A stretch of 64,000 bases of DNA from Acinetobacter sp. ANC 3813 (GCF_002135435.1 NZ_NEGK01000008.1:158311-222310); one strand, 5' to 3'. Positions 21,254 to 30,913 are shown, counted from the first letter of the stretch. Notes: generated by a model from the letters alone, not told the origin. Numbers and translations are program-made.

Positions 21254-21949
21254 TTAACGTCGTGAGCGTCGAGCCCACGCGAGTTCAATTTGTTTCATCC
21301 GTGTCAGCGATTCCAACACAAGGTTACGCAAGTGTCGACAAAAATCTTCCATAAATAAAGCGGCTTGTTGTGACTTTCTGATTAAAACAGCATCGCTTAC
21401 CAGCTTAAACAGCTCAAAAGATTCCTGAAGCTCACGGCGCGAGATATTTAAGGTTAAAAAATAGCTGCGGCGCAAGGATGGCAAGAGTTCCTGATAATAG
21501 CGCATCAGATAGGGATTGCCGACCATTTCATGCTGGCGCGCCATGCTTTGAAAGATCAAATCATAAAATTTTTCGGTATGCCCTTGGCTGGTTTCTGCAC
21601 CCAGCTGTTCCAGCAGCAGCTGAATGCGCTCGGCCTCGTGGCTGCGCCACGTTTCAGCCATGCGGTGCACAATCTGCCCAAGCAGCAAAGATGCCATATC
21701 AAATAAAGAACGCACCTGCATCGCCGACATTTCCGAAACAATGGCGCCGCGCCGCGGAAAAATTTCAATCAGCTGCGTGCGCTCTAAAATAAGCAACGCT
21801 TCACGCACAGAACCTCGGCTGACATCCAGCTCAGAGGCGATGCGCAGCTCTTGAATCCGCTCTCCTTCCACCAGCTCACCGCGAATAATCTGCTCGCTAA
21901 TGTGCTTGGCGATTTGTTCTGACAAACTGTCCGCTTCTTGAGGCTGCAT
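21254..21949 (-). CDS. GntR family transcriptional regulator (FadR-like)
   Basis: A 231-residue DNA-binding regulator. The N-terminal winged helix (about 5-70) includes GELVEGERIQELRIASELDVSR and GSVREAL, the GntR recognition region; the C-terminal part is an all-helical ligand-binding domain of the FCD/FadR type. The effector and targets are unknown. Its stop lies 10 bases before smc, so it heads the smc-zipA-ligA transcript; whether it controls that unit is open. Confidence 0.85.
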   Translation of the reverse strand: MQPQEADSLSEQIAKHISEQIIRGELVEGERIQELRIASELDVSRGSVREALLILERTQLIEIFPRRGAIVSEMSAMQVRSLFDMASLLLGQIVHRMAETWRSHEAERIQLLLEQLGAETSQGHTEKFYDLIFQSMARQHEMVGNPYLMRYYQELLPSLRRSYFLTLNISRRELQESFELFKLVSDAVLIRKSQQAALFMEDFCRHLRNLVLESLTRMKQIELAWARRSRR

Positions 21950-22095
21950 GCTGTTCCCGTCTTGTTTTTATATCAATGCAAAAATAGATTTCTCCGAATC
22001 CGCAATTATTTAAACGGTTTTCTGATCAATTAAATATGACATTGTCAGACAATCTTGTGTCTGTAAAGCCAATCCGCAGCATCAGCCTGAATTTT

Positions 22096-22905
22096 TTAAA
22101 AAAGTTGATTCAGGCCTTTATACATAAAATAGCTGCCAACCACCGTCAACAGGCAGGCAAAACAGCGCTTCAGCATGGCAGGTGACAGCATATGCGCCAC
22201 TTTCGCACCCAGCTTAGCGGTAATAAAACTCATGACACTGATGCCGATAAAAGCATAAATATGCACATAGCCTATGGTATTCGGCGCTGTGACCGCAGAC
22301 TGCTTGCCAAACCACATAAAGCCCAATGCGCCTGCAATCGCAATTGGCAAGCCGCATGCGGCAGAAGTCGCCACCGCTTTTTGCATAACGACACCATGAC
22401 GGTTTAAATAAGGCACGGTTAAACTGCCGCCGCCAATACCGAAAATCGCCGAGGCAATGCCAATCCCGCCGCCTGCCATGACTTGCATCGGTACAGCTGG
22501 AAGCTGATGCTCTGGATTGACCGCTATGCCTGCACCTCTAAACATTTTAAAAGCCACCCACAGCGCAAAACAGCCAATCAAAAGCTGCAAGCCCTGTCCT
22601 GAAAGATAGTCCGCAATGCCTGCTCCCATAAAAGCGCCCAAAACCAAGCCAGGCACTAAATTGCGGAATACATTCCACAGCACTGCGCCCTTTTTATGAT
22701 GCGCGCTGACCGAACTGATTGAAGTCACAATAATGGTCGCGAGAGATGTACCCAGCGCCATATGCATAATAATGGAGGGGTCATAATGCATTTGGGTGAA
22801 TACTACATAAAGAATCGGGACAATTATTAACCCGCCGCCTACCCCAAATAAGCCCGCAGCAAAACCAGCGATTGCGCCGATCAGCAAATATATGATTAAC
22901 TCCAT
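22096..22905 (-). CDS. Sulfite exporter TauE/SafE (TSUP) family permease
   Basis: An inner-membrane protein of 269 residues with about eight hydrophobic segments. The duplicated family motif is visible as GLFGVGGGLIIVPIL near the N-terminus and AIFGIGGGSLTVPYL in the second half. TSUP proteins move small organosulfur or organic anions; the substrate here is unknown. I start at ATG 22905; the codon before it is TTG. It is divergent from birA, with only 27 bases between the starts. Confidence 0.88.
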   Translation of the reverse strand: MELIIYLLIGAIAGFAAGLFGVGGGLIIVPILYVVFTQMHYDPSIIMHMALGTSLATIIVTSISSVSAHHKKGAVLWNVFRNLVPGLVLGAFMGAGIADYLSGQGLQLLIGCFALWVAFKMFRGAGIAVNPEHQLPAVPMQVMAGGGIGIASAIFGIGGGSLTVPYLNRHGVVMQKAVATSAACGLPIAIAGALGFMWFGKQSAVTAPNTIGYVHIYAFIGISVMSFITAKLGAKVAHMLSPAMLKRCFACLLTVVGSYFMYKGLNQLF

Positions 22906-22932
22906 CAATTATTCCACAACTCTCAGATTCAA

Positions 22933-23694
22933 ATGGATTTAGAGACTCGATTACTGCAGCAGCTGCTGAGCGATGCAAATCAGCTTCCAGAAGTATTGCT
23001 TTTAAAACCCGTTACAGCATCTACCAATGATGATGTACGGGAAATTGCGCTTAAAGGCGTCCAGCAAGTCCTTGTGACCAGCGTTCGGCAAACTCAGGGC
23101 CGCGGACAGCGTCAGCGTCAATGGGTGTCTCCCGAAGGCAACATCTATTTAAGCACATTGCTCAATACGCGAACAGCGATTGATGGCCGCTTAGCGCTGG
23201 AAATTGCGTTAAATATCCTGCAAATGCCAAGCCTGCAGAATTTAGATCTGCAAGTTAAATGGCCTAATGACCTGTACAGCGCAGCTGGAAAATGGGGCGG
23301 CATCTTAATTGAACCGCTAAACGCGCATCAGGCCGTGGTCGGTGTCGGGCTAAATGTACTGCCTCTGCCTAAAGAGGGCATTGATCAGGCAGTGACATCA
23401 CTGACCGAACTGGGGCTGGCGCAATTTGACCGCATTCAGCTGACGGCAGAGCTGTATCTTGCCATTCAGCAAGCCGGCGAATGGTTCAGCCATAACAGCG
23501 CCAATTTAGCTGCGCGCTTCAATCATTACGCAGCCTTTAAAAATCAGGCTGTCGAGATTGAACATCTGCAAGGCCTCAGCCAAGGGATTTTTCTCGGCAT
23601 CCGCAACGACGGCGCAATTGAAATCCGCAATGAGCAAGGCAAAGAGCACTTTTTTCAAGGCCGCCTGCGCTTAGCAGAAGTCTCTGTAAAATAA
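22933..23694 (+). CDS. birA: Biotin-[acetyl-CoA-carboxylase] ligase, monofunctional
   Basis: BirA activates biotin as biotinyl-AMP and attaches it to the biotin carrier protein of acetyl-CoA carboxylase. The biotin/ATP loop is TQGRGQRQRQWVSPEGN (about 54-70) and KWPNDLY is at 109-115. The protein is 253 residues and begins almost directly with the catalytic domain; the N-terminal helix-turn-helix of the E. coli bifunctional repressor (about 320 residues) is absent. It therefore should not repress the bio operon. coaX follows 14 bases later. Confidence 0.93.
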   Translation: MDLETRLLQQLLSDANQLPEVLLLKPVTASTNDDVREIALKGVQQVLVTSVRQTQGRGQRQRQWVSPEGNIYLSTLLNTRTAIDGRLALEIALNILQMPSLQNLDLQVKWPNDLYSAAGKWGGILIEPLNAHQAVVGVGLNVLPLPKEGIDQAVTSLTELGLAQFDRIQLTAELYLAIQQAGEWFSHNSANLAARFNHYAAFKNQAVEIEHLQGLSQGIFLGIRNDGAIEIRNEQGKEHFFQGRLRLAEVSVK

Positions 23695-23708
23695 GTTAGG
23701 GATTGCAG

Positions 23709-24452
23709 ATGAAAAACTTATGGCTTGATATTGGCAATACCCGCCTGAAATACTGGATTACCGAAGATGATCAAATCATTGAACATGCGGCAGAACTGCA
23801 TTTGCAGTCCCCTGCAGAGTTGCTGCTGGGCTTGATTCAGCATTTTAAAAGCTTAGAACTGCAGCAAGTGGGTGTATCATCGGTTCAAGACAAAAAGAAC
23901 AATGACCGCATTCAAAAAATTCTGAAGTTTTTGCAAATTCCTGTGGTGTTTGCCAAGGTGCATGCAGAGTTTGCAGGCCTGCGCTGTGCGTATGAAGATA
24001 CCAGCAAGTTCGGGATAGACCGCTGGCTGCAAATGCTGGCAGTGGTGCATGATCCGCAGCAAAAATACTGTGTGATCAGCTGCGGTACAGCATTAACCAT
24101 TGATTTAACGGATGGCTTTACGCATTTGGGCGGCTACATTCTGCCTAATTTATATTTGCAGCGGGATTCACTGATTCAGAACACCAAAGGCATTAAAATT
24201 CCAGATGCTTCTTTTGATGAGCTCAGCCCTGGCCGCAATACCATCGATGCTGTACATCACGGTATTTTGCTCAGCCTGCTCAGCACCATTGAAAAAGTCA
24301 TGGATAAATATCCAAGCAAACTGGTTTTAACTGGCGGCGATGCGTCCTTATTTGCTCAACATCTGCAGCGCTATCAGCCCGAAATAGAAAATGATCTGCT
24401 GCTGAAAGGTTTGCAGGTTTATATTCAAGCTGTGTCGGAAGCTAAAGCGTAA
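23709..24452 (+). CDS. coaX: Type III pantothenate kinase
   Basis: CoaX phosphorylates pantothenate, the first step of coenzyme A synthesis, and belongs to the ASKHA fold. The phosphate-binding opening is [13 protein letters not shown], followed by [10 protein letters not shown] and [11 protein letters not shown], all typical of type III enzymes. I start at ATG 23709 (247 residues), seven bases after AGGG, rather than at the TTG six bases earlier. It is co-directional with birA, a frequent pairing in bacteria. Confidence 0.93.
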   Translation: MKNLWLDIGNTRLKYWITEDDQIIEHAAELHLQSPAELLLGLIQHFKSLELQQVGVSSVQDKKNNDRIQKILKFLQIPVVFAKVHAEFAGLRCAYEDTSKFGIDRWLQMLAVVHDPQQKYCVISCGTALTIDLTDGFTHLGGYILPNLYLQRDSLIQNTKGIKIPDASFDELSPGRNTIDAVHHGILLSLLSTIEKVMDKYPSKLVLTGGDASLFAQHLQRYQPEIENDLLLKGLQVYIQAVSEAKA

Positions 24453-24560
24453 ATTTCAGTTTGCTTTACACAGATAGACTAAAAAACAACCACACCGCAA
24501 AAAGTGGCAACCCTCTTTCTGCTTTTGTACACCAAGATGATGGATTTTCGGTTTCAGCAA

Positions 24561-25145
24561 TCAATTGACCAATAACGGCTTCAACAGTTCCCAAATTTCT
24601 TGAAACTGCTCATAGCCGTCTTCCGCCATAAAATGGCCCGCATTTTTCACTTCAAAGCTTTGCGCATTCAGCACATGGCCCAATTGCAAAGTGAGCGGCG
24701 GCGGTACAATCGCATCATTTGAAGACAGCAGGCAAAACGCCAAAGGCATATATTTCTGCAGTTTCGCGCTATCCAGTTTTGCCTTGGCAATAAAGGAATC
24801 CAGCTCAGGAAATACTTTTAAAGGCGCTTTAAAGCCAGCGGCAAAAATGCCGGCCTTGATTTCCTTGGCCTCCGTTTTAAAACGCTCATTTAAATAGTGC
24901 AGTGTGGCAATACAGCCCAAACTATGCGCCACAATAATGGTGTCTTCATCTAAATGCGGGATTTGCAGCGCAAGCGATTGCTGCCACATTTCAAAATCGG
25001 GCTGGCTGGACTCCGGCAGCATGACCCTTTTAGATAAGTATCCCGCCTGCTGGACTTTACGGCTGAGCCATGGAAACCAATGATCATTCGGTGATGCGAG
25101 ATAACCATGCACAATGTAAACTTTCTTCTGTTTCACGTTATTCAT
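24561..25145 (-). CDS. RBBP9/YdeN family alpha/beta hydrolase
   Basis: A small serine hydrolase of 194 residues. The N-terminal VYIVHGYLASPNDHWFPWL is characteristic of the RBBP9/YdeN family. The triad is complete: S75 in AHSLGC, D144 in SSNDAIVPP and H171 in NAGHF. No signal peptide is seen, so it is cytoplasmic; the substrate is unknown. It stands alone between coaX (convergent) and ffh (same strand, about 170 bases away). Confidence 0.85.
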   Translation of the reverse strand: MNNVKQKKVYIVHGYLASPNDHWFPWLSRKVQQAGYLSKRVMLPESSQPDFEMWQQSLALQIPHLDEDTIIVAHSLGCIATLHYLNERFKTEAKEIKAGIFAAGFKAPLKVFPELDSFIAKAKLDSAKLQKYMPLAFCLLSSNDAIVPPPLTLQLGHVLNAQSFEVKNAGHFMAEDGYEQFQEIWELLKPLLVN

Positions 25146-25281
25146 CTTCGAGTTTGTTCTTATGTATTACTGGCTTTGTTTAAAATAGCATGAGTTTAAT
25201 ATAGTTGATAAATATTGTTTTTAAATGACAAATCAAGAATTGCATCAATTTTTTAATGCTGTATAAGCAGCTGAAATAAAT

Positions 25282-25308
25282 AAAAAAGGCGCATTAAGCG
25301 CCTTTTTT
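25282..25308. terminator. Bidirectional intrinsic terminator after ffh
   Basis: GGCGC/GCGCC with an ATTAA loop, flanked by A6 and T6. It stops ffh on the minus strand. Confidence 0.88.
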
Positions 25309-25319
25309 ATTAGAACAGA

Positions 25320-26726
25320 TTATTTCTGATCTTTATTGCCAAACAATGGGCCCATACCGCCGCCGCCGCCGAACTGCTTTTGCATGCCGCTTAATGATTT
25401 CATCATTTTTGCCATACCCGACGGATTAGCAAACTTCTTCATCATTTTCGCCATCTGCGCATGCTGTTTAATCAGCTTATTCACTTCAACCACTTCCATA
25501 CCGCAGCCGGCCGCAATACGCTTTTTACGGCTTGGGTTCATCAGGTCAGGGTTGCGGCGCTCTTTGATGGTCATCGACTGAATAATCGCTTCCATCTTTT
25601 TCACTTGCTTTTCAGGGTTTGCTTGCGCCAGCGCATCTTGAATACCCGCATTGCTCATGCCCGGCAATTTGTCCAAGAAGCCCATCATACCGCCCATTTT
25701 ATTCATTTGCTCAAACTGCATCAGCATATCTTCAAAGTTGAAGCTGCCGCCTTTTTGCAGTTTTTTCGCCATTTTTTCGGCTTTTTCTTTGTCGACTTTA
25801 CGCTCAAGCTCTTCGACCAAAGACAGCACGTCACCCATGCCCAAAATACGCTGTGCAACACGTTCAGGATGGAATGGCTCTAAGGCGTCAAGTTTTTCAC
25901 CCATACCCAAGAACTTGATTGGCTTGCCAGTAATTGCGCGTACAGAAAGCGCCGCACCGCCGCGAGCATCACCATCAGTTTTGGTTAGGATTACACCTGT
26001 TAACGGTAAAGCATCGTTAAACGCTTTCGCCGTATTGGCAGCATCCTGACCTGTCATGGCATCGACAACGAATAAAGTTTCAGTTGGCTTAATCGCCGCA
26101 TGAAGCTCTTTAATTTCGTCCATCATGTCATCATCGACATGCAGACGGCCTGCAGTATCGACAATCAGAACATCAGCAAACTGAATTTTTGCCTGTTCAA
26201 TGGCGCGGGTTGCAATAGTAATCGGTTTTTCGTCTGCACTCGATTCAAAGAAAATCGCGCCAACTTCGCCTGCCACCGTTTGCAGCTGCTTAATTGCTGC
26301 CGGACGGTAAACGTCTGCAGAAACCATTGCGACTTTTTTCTTTTGGCGTTCTTGCAAGAAACGCGCAAGCTTCGCGGCAGTGGTGGTTTTACCCGCACCC
26401 TGCAAGCCAGCCAGCAATACTACGACTGGCGGTTTAGCCGCAAGATCAAGGCTCTCATTGGCCTCGCCCATCATTTTTGTCAGTTCGTCATGAACGATTT
26501 TAACAAAAGCTTGGCCAGGTGATAACTGAGTCATCACTTCTTGGCCCAATGCTTCTTCCTTAACTTTCGCGATGAACTCACGAGTTACAGGCAATGCAAC
26601 ATCGGCCTCAAGAAGTGCCATACGCACTTCACGTAGGGTATCTTTGATATTGTCTTCTGTTAGCTGCCCTGAGCCAGTAACATTTCTTAAACTCTGCGTG
26701 AGTCGTTCTGTTAAGGTATCAAACAT
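25320..26726 (-). CDS. ffh: Signal recognition particle protein Ffh
   Basis: Ffh binds 4.5S RNA and signal sequences and targets inner-membrane proteins co-translationally. The N and GTPase domains contain G1 GLQGAGKTTTAAKLA, DTAGRLHVD (G3) and TKTDGDARGG (G4); the C-terminal Met-rich M domain (GGMMGFLDKLPGM, then KRIAAGCGM) binds RNA and signal peptides. Length 468 residues, normal. It is divergent from ypjD. Confidence 0.97.
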   Translation of the reverse strand: MFDTLTERLTQSLRNVTGSGQLTEDNIKDTLREVRMALLEADVALPVTREFIAKVKEEALGQEVMTQLSPGQAFVKIVHDELTKMMGEANESLDLAAKPPVVVLLAGLQGAGKTTTAAKLARFLQERQKKKVAMVSADVYRPAAIKQLQTVAGEVGAIFFESSADEKPITIATRAIEQAKIQFADVLIVDTAGRLHVDDDMMDEIKELHAAIKPTETLFVVDAMTGQDAANTAKAFNDALPLTGVILTKTDGDARGGAALSVRAITGKPIKFLGMGEKLDALEPFHPERVAQRILGMGDVLSLVEELERKVDKEKAEKMAKKLQKGGSFNFEDMLMQFEQMNKMGGMMGFLDKLPGMSNAGIQDALAQANPEKQVKKMEAIIQSMTIKERRNPDLMNPSRKKRIAAGCGMEVVEVNKLIKQHAQMAKMMKKFANPSGMAKMMKSLSGMQKQFGGGGGMGPLFGNKDQK

Positions 26727-26863
26727 TGCAAAATCCGCTTAAAATGGTTGTTGCAAAAAAATCTTTCTTAAAATAGAAAATTTATGCATAGAATGCTATA
26801 GGATACTGTAGTTCGCATCGAATTTACATCTATGAATTTTCATCATCCTGAAAAAGGTTTGAC

Positions 26864-27673
26864 ATGATTAGCCTGCCCTTGGTCTACACAATTTTAGCAT
26901 TGATCGCATACACGACTTCCTTTTGGTATCTGTTTATGCATTTGATGTCAAAACGTGTACCCAACCATTGGTTTGTCGGTGTAATTCTAAGCTTGGGGCT
27001 GCTGCTGCATGCTGGCGTACTCTACAGCGATATGCTCACACCCATGGGTGTAAATTATAATGTATTCAACATTATGTCTTTTACTTCCGCACTCATGCTG
27101 CTGCTGAGCATTCTTTTCAGCACCTACCGGCCAGTTCTGCCCTTAAGTTTAATTGGCATTCCTGTGGCTGCTGCTGGCCTCATTATGGGCTTTGCATTCA
27201 GCAAGCATGATATGTTTATCTCGCGTAATTCCTTTGGCCTAGACCTGCATATTATTCTGTCTTTATCGGCTTATGCGGTATTGCTCATGGCCACCATTCA
27301 CGCTGTACTGCTGTGGTTCCAAGACCGCGAGTTAAAGAATAAACAAAAACGCCGCGTTTGGGTCAATCTGCTGCCGTCTTTTCAAGTGATGGAATCCCTG
27401 CTCTTTGATATGCTGATTGCAGGTTTTGCCTTACTGACATTCGCACTGGGGTTTGGCTTCTTTACCATTGATAATTTCTTTGGCCAGCACCTCGCGCATA
27501 AAACGGCATTCAGTATCATTTCTTGGTTCATATACGGCGCATTGCTGCTGGGCCATTATCAATTTGGCTGGCGCGGTCAAAAAGCCATCCGTTTTACAAT
27601 TCTCGGATTCTTTTTATTGGCCATAGGCTTTATTGGCTCTAAATTTGTATTGGAAATGATTTTACACCGCTAA
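26864..27673 (+). CDS. ypjD: Inner-membrane protein YpjD (CcsA-like cytochrome c assembly family)
   Basis: A polytopic membrane protein of 269 residues with about eight hydrophobic helices and a CcsA/CcmC-like core; the segment RNSFGLDLHIILSLSAYAVL holds a conserved His of the family, and HLAHKTAFSIISWFIYGALL the second. Family members handle or bind haem, but the role of YpjD itself is not established. AAAGG lies six bases before the ATG. Placement next to ffh is the usual gammaproteobacterial context. The Nudix gene follows 15 bases later, likely in one transcript. Confidence 0.88.
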   Translation: MISLPLVYTILALIAYTTSFWYLFMHLMSKRVPNHWFVGVILSLGLLLHAGVLYSDMLTPMGVNYNVFNIMSFTSALMLLLSILFSTYRPVLPLSLIGIPVAAAGLIMGFAFSKHDMFISRNSFGLDLHIILSLSAYAVLLMATIHAVLLWFQDRELKNKQKRRVWVNLLPSFQVMESLLFDMLIAGFALLTFALGFGFFTIDNFFGQHLAHKTAFSIISWFIYGALLLGHYQFGWRGQKAIRFTILGFFLLAIGFIGSKFVLEMILHR

Positions 27674-27688
27674 ATAAAAGAGGTGCCT

Positions 27689-28102
27689 ATGGAAAAAGTC
27701 TGCCCCTTTATCCTCAGAGAAAATACAGAACTGCAAACTGAATTGCTGGTATTTCAGCACCCTGAATCCGGCATCCAGCTGGTCAAAGGCACGCTAGAAA
27801 GCAATGAAGCTATTTTAGATGCCGCACTGCGTGAGCTGTTTGAAGAATCCGGCATTATCCGCAGCACTGAGCACTGTACCTATATTGGCCAGCATCCTAT
27901 TGATGCTTTAGCTTGGCACTTTGTAGCCATCAACATTGATGGTTTAATTTTGGCTGAACAGTGGCAATATCAGACTTTAGATGATTATGGACATATCTTC
28001 AGCTTTTTCTGGATGCCAGTACCGCATCTGCTCTCACTAGATGAAGAACACATCCGCCCCAAATATTTAGATGCGATCCATTATATTTTGAAGCACCGAT
28101 AA
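27689..28102 (+). CDS. Nudix hydrolase
   Basis: A 137-residue pyrophosphohydrolase with an intact Nudix box: G followed by five residues and E (GTLESNE), then RELFEESGI, which coordinates the metal ion. The substrate (a nucleoside diphosphate linked to some group) cannot be predicted. The ATG at 27689 is placed six bases after AGAGG; a GTG two codons earlier overlaps that ribosome site and is unlikely. Confidence 0.86.
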   Translation: MEKVCPFILRENTELQTELLVFQHPESGIQLVKGTLESNEAILDAALRELFEESGIIRSTEHCTYIGQHPIDALAWHFVAINIDGLILAEQWQYQTLDDYGHIFSFFWMPVPHLLSLDEEHIRPKYLDAIHYILKHR

Positions 28103-28281
28103 TTCATCTTACTGAGTTTTCTGCAAAATATTGAGTTCATGCTGTGTTATCAAAACAACATATCGGTTTTGCCTCCGCATTCAAGCGGGTTTCCTCACCT
28201 ACTCGAAACTATCTTTTCTCAGCTAGACATTCACCTAAAAACATCGTATAACACCGTTTTTTCATCGTTCAGGCAGCTGCT

Positions 28282-29214
28282 GTGAAACTTGTATTAGCAC
28301 CCATGGAAGGCTTAACTGACCCAATTATGCGCGATGTTCTCACATCCGTCGGGAGCTTTGACTGGTGTGTGACTGAGTTCATTCGTGTCACTAATTCTGT
28401 CCTGCCCGACCATGTTTATCACAGCTATTGTCCAGAACTGCTCAATGATGGGAAAACTGCAGCGGGTACACCCGTACACGTACAGTTTTTGGGAAATGAC
28501 CCGGAAATGCTGGCGGCCAATGCGATTCGCGCCGTTGCCTTGGGCGCACCCGCGATTGATATGAATTTTGGCTGTCCTGCCAAAACAGTGAACCGCCACC
28601 GCGGCGGTTCTGTACTGCTGGATGAACCAGAAGTCGTATACCAGCTGGTCAAGGCTGTACGCGATGCCGTGCCAAGCCATATTCCTGTATCGGCCAAAAT
28701 GCGCTTAGGCTATATGGATCGTAATTTTACGATGGAAAATGCCCATGCCATTGAAGATGCTGGCGCTGCATGGGTGACCGTACATGCCCGCACCAAAGCC
28801 GACGGCTATACGCCGCCAGCATTTTGGGATCAGCTGCGCCCCATCCGTGAAGCATTAAAAATCAATGTGATTGCCAATGGCGAGATTTGGAATAATGCCG
28901 ATGCCAAACAATGCTTATTGGAATCGGGCTGTGAAGATTTAATGATTGGGCGCGGCGCTGTGACCACCCCTGATATTACCCAATGTATCCGCCAAAATAG
29001 TGATGAAGCGCTGATTAGCTGGAATGAGTTAATTCAGTTGCAAATCCGCTTTTTAAGCGGTTCTTATAAAAAAGAAATGAATATGGTGGGCCGTTATAAG
29101 CAATGGCTGGGCATGATGTCTAAGCATTATCCTGAAGCCAAAGAGCTTTGGAATGAAGTGAAAAAAGTGAGACCGCTCGAAGATATTGTACAGAAACTGC
29201 AAAGCCACCAATAA
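28282..29214 (+). CDS. dusC: tRNA-dihydrouridine(16) synthase
   Basis: A flavin enzyme that reduces uridine to dihydrouridine in the tRNA D-loop. The FMN-binding barrel starts LVLAPMEGLTDPIMR; the catalytic Cys is C98 in MNFGCPAKTVNRHRGGS; VTVHARTK and ANGEIWN are FMN/phosphate contacts. The 310-residue length and the N-terminal DWCVTEFIRVTN fit the DusC branch (U16), not DusA or DusB. The start is GTG at 28282. Confidence 0.9.
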   Translation: MKLVLAPMEGLTDPIMRDVLTSVGSFDWCVTEFIRVTNSVLPDHVYHSYCPELLNDGKTAAGTPVHVQFLGNDPEMLAANAIRAVALGAPAIDMNFGCPAKTVNRHRGGSVLLDEPEVVYQLVKAVRDAVPSHIPVSAKMRLGYMDRNFTMENAHAIEDAGAAWVTVHARTKADGYTPPAFWDQLRPIREALKINVIANGEIWNNADAKQCLLESGCEDLMIGRGAVTTPDITQCIRQNSDEALISWNELIQLQIRFLSGSYKKEMNMVGRYKQWLGMMSKHYPEAKELWNEVKKVRPLEDIVQKLQSHQ

Positions 29215-29230
29215 GCTCACTTATAATTTC

Positions 29231-29306
29231 GCTTCTGTTTTTTAGCAGAAGCGATTGCTGAAACACTGATTTTTAAAGATCTGGCCTTGCATTTAACATC
29301 TTTAAA
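29231..29306. other. Two hairpins between convergent dusC and NERD genes
   Basis: GCTTCTG/CAGAAGC (29231-29252, loop mainly T) and TTTAAAGAT/ATCTTTAAA (29272-29306, 17-base loop). Either may end transcription, but neither has a clean T tract. Confidence 0.45.
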
Positions 29307-29313
29307 TTTCCGC

Positions 29314-29970
29314 TCAGCTTCCTGTATTTTTCTGTCTTAAATGGTCGACATGTGCGCGGTTGGTTTTCCAAGATTTTTCCAGCACTTCTTTTTCAATGCG
29401 CAATTGAATACGCTTTAATTTCATGACAGGAATGACTTCCTGCTGAAAACTTTTGACATAATCCGTCCATGCAGCACCGCGAAAAAGATTTTCAGGCATC
29501 GCCGTTTTAAATTCACTTTCAGGCATAAAAACAATGACAGAATGCATGAATTCAGGTTCTAAAATATCTTCAAGCACATCTTCTAACACTTTCATATGCT
29601 TGTAATTTTGATGAAGCGGATTTTGAAATTTATAGGTCTTTTTATAAATTTTCTGAGTCCACATTTTTTGACGCGCTCCGCCAAAAATCCAGCCCGTATA
29701 ATTTTTAGTTTCGACTACAAATAAGCCATAAGGACTCAGCACGATATGATCAATTTGCGTTGTTCCGCCTTCTGCATCTGGCAAAGTTAAATCATTGAGC
29801 AAGATATAAGGCTCTTTAAGATAAAGTTTCACATGCGCGGATACGACTAGTTCACCGACTTTCCCTTTAATAAAGGGCTTAAACGCTTTCCAAGCGCCAG
29901 CAATTAAAAATAGCGGAATTATCCACCACAGCATCGAATAAAGCGGTGCAAACATCTGAGTTGTATTCAT
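29314..29970 (-). CDS. NERD (nuclease-related) domain protein, membrane anchored
   Basis: A 218-residue protein with a hydrophobic N-terminal segment (about 8-26, YSMLWWIIPLFLIAGAWKAF) followed by a NERD domain: GKVGELVVS, then TTQIDHIVLSPYGLFVVETKNYTG. The D and the ExK of this block match the restriction-nuclease-like active site. NERD proteins are thought to process nucleic acid; no experimental role is implied. The nuclease domain should face the cytoplasm. Single gene. Confidence 0.82.
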   Translation of the reverse strand: MNTTQMFAPLYSMLWWIIPLFLIAGAWKAFKPFIKGKVGELVVSAHVKLYLKEPYILLNDLTLPDAEGGTTQIDHIVLSPYGLFVVETKNYTGWIFGGARQKMWTQKIYKKTYKFQNPLHQNYKHMKVLEDVLEDILEPEFMHSVIVFMPESEFKTAMPENLFRGAAWTDYVKSFQQEVIPVMKLKRIQLRIEKEVLEKSWKTNRAHVDHLRQKNTGS

Positions 29971-30019
29971 TCATTTTCGTTCATATTATATTTTTAATAA
30001 AAATAACATAAACTTAAGC

Positions 30020-30502
30020 TTATTTCTCAGATTCCAATTTCAATAGAATTTCTTTATTTTCCAGACCGCCCGCGAAACCGACTAATTTGCCACTCGCACC
30101 CACCACTCGGTGACACGGCGCAATAATCGAAATTGGGTTTTTGCCATTGGCTGCACCCACCGCTCGCACCGCTTTAACATTGCCAATCTGTTCTGCAATT
30201 TGCTTATAGCTGCGGGTTTCACCAAAAGGAATACTTAACAAAGCCTGCCATACTTTTTTCTGAAAAGGCGTCCCTGCAAAGTCTAGCGGCAGGTCAAACT
30301 GCTGACGCTTTCCTGCAAAATACTCATTCAGCTGACGCACTGCTTCCAACAAAATCGGATGCTTAGAGTCTTCAATAAGTTCAGCCAATCGTACACGGTC
30401 TGGATTTTCATTTTCCCAAAGCACGGCAACTAAAGCGCTTTCATTCGCGACAAGTTTAAGCTGCCCGACGGGCGATGCCAAAAACAGATAAGAAAGCTTC
30501 AT
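30020..30502 (-). CDS. ogt: Methylated-DNA-[protein]-cysteine S-methyltransferase
   Basis: Removes alkyl groups from O6 of guanine (and O4 of thymine) by transfer to its own Cys, in a single-use reaction. The acceptor is C130 in ISIIAPCHRVVG; FQKKVWQALLSIPFGETRSYKQIA is the DNA-binding helix-turn-helix. At 160 residues it is the short form without the Ada regulatory domain. The ATG at 30502 follows AGGA and is preferred over an upstream TTG at 30526. Confidence 0.93.
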   Translation of the reverse strand: MKLSYLFLASPVGQLKLVANESALVAVLWENENPDRVRLAELIEDSKHPILLEAVRQLNEYFAGKRQQFDLPLDFAGTPFQKKVWQALLSIPFGETRSYKQIAEQIGNVKAVRAVGAANGKNPISIIAPCHRVVGASGKLVGFAGGLENKEILLKLESEK

Positions 30503-30542
30503 GTTCGTTCCTGCTGCCTGATTCAAATACTCATCTCATTAT

Positions 30543-30860
30543 TTAAGAAGATGACAGCTTCATCAAGACCAATCCTGAAATAATTAGAACCGCAGCCAGC
30601 ATGCGCATAGCATTGGCTGGCTCACCTAAAATCAAAATACCAACTGCAAAAGAACCCACTGCGCCAATGCCCGTCCAGACCGTATAAGCCGTACCTAAAG
30701 GCAAAGATTTCATGGCATAAGACAGCAATGCAAAACTGGCAATCATAAAAACAATGGTTAAAATGCTGGGCGTGAGTTTACTGAAGCCTTCAGAGACTTT
30801 CATGGAGTAAGCCCAAACCACTTCCAGCAAACCCGCAATAATTAAAATAACCCATGCCAT
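30543..30860 (-). CDS. gdx: Guanidinium exporter, SMR family, copy 1
   Basis: A 105-residue four-helix inner-membrane antiporter. The essential Glu is E13 in AGLLEVVWAYSMK, and SLPLGTAYTVWTGIGAVGS matches the Gdx/SugE branch that exchanges guanidinium for protons, not the EmrE multidrug branch. Gdx works as an antiparallel dimer. The neighbour at 30991 is a close paralogue, so homodimers or a mixed pair are possible. I start at ATG 30860 (MAWVILI), matching E. coli SugE. It lies downstream of the riboswitch-controlled copy on the same strand. Confidence 0.9.
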   Translation of the reverse strand: MAWVILIIAGLLEVVWAYSMKVSEGFSKLTPSILTIVFMIASFALLSYAMKSLPLGTAYTVWTGIGAVGSFAVGILILGEPANAMRMLAAVLIISGLVLMKLSSS

Positions 30861-30881
30861 ATAAACAAACCTGCATGCAGC

Positions 30882-30913
30882 CAGCAAAAGCCGCACTCAA
30901 TGCGCTTTTGCTG
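30882..30913 (-). other. Strong hairpin between the two gdx genes
   Basis: Perfect 10-bp arms CAGCAAAAGC and GCTTTTGCTG enclose a 12-base loop. There is no T tract, so it could be a processing or mRNA-stability element, or set the ratio of the two exporters. Confidence 0.6.
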
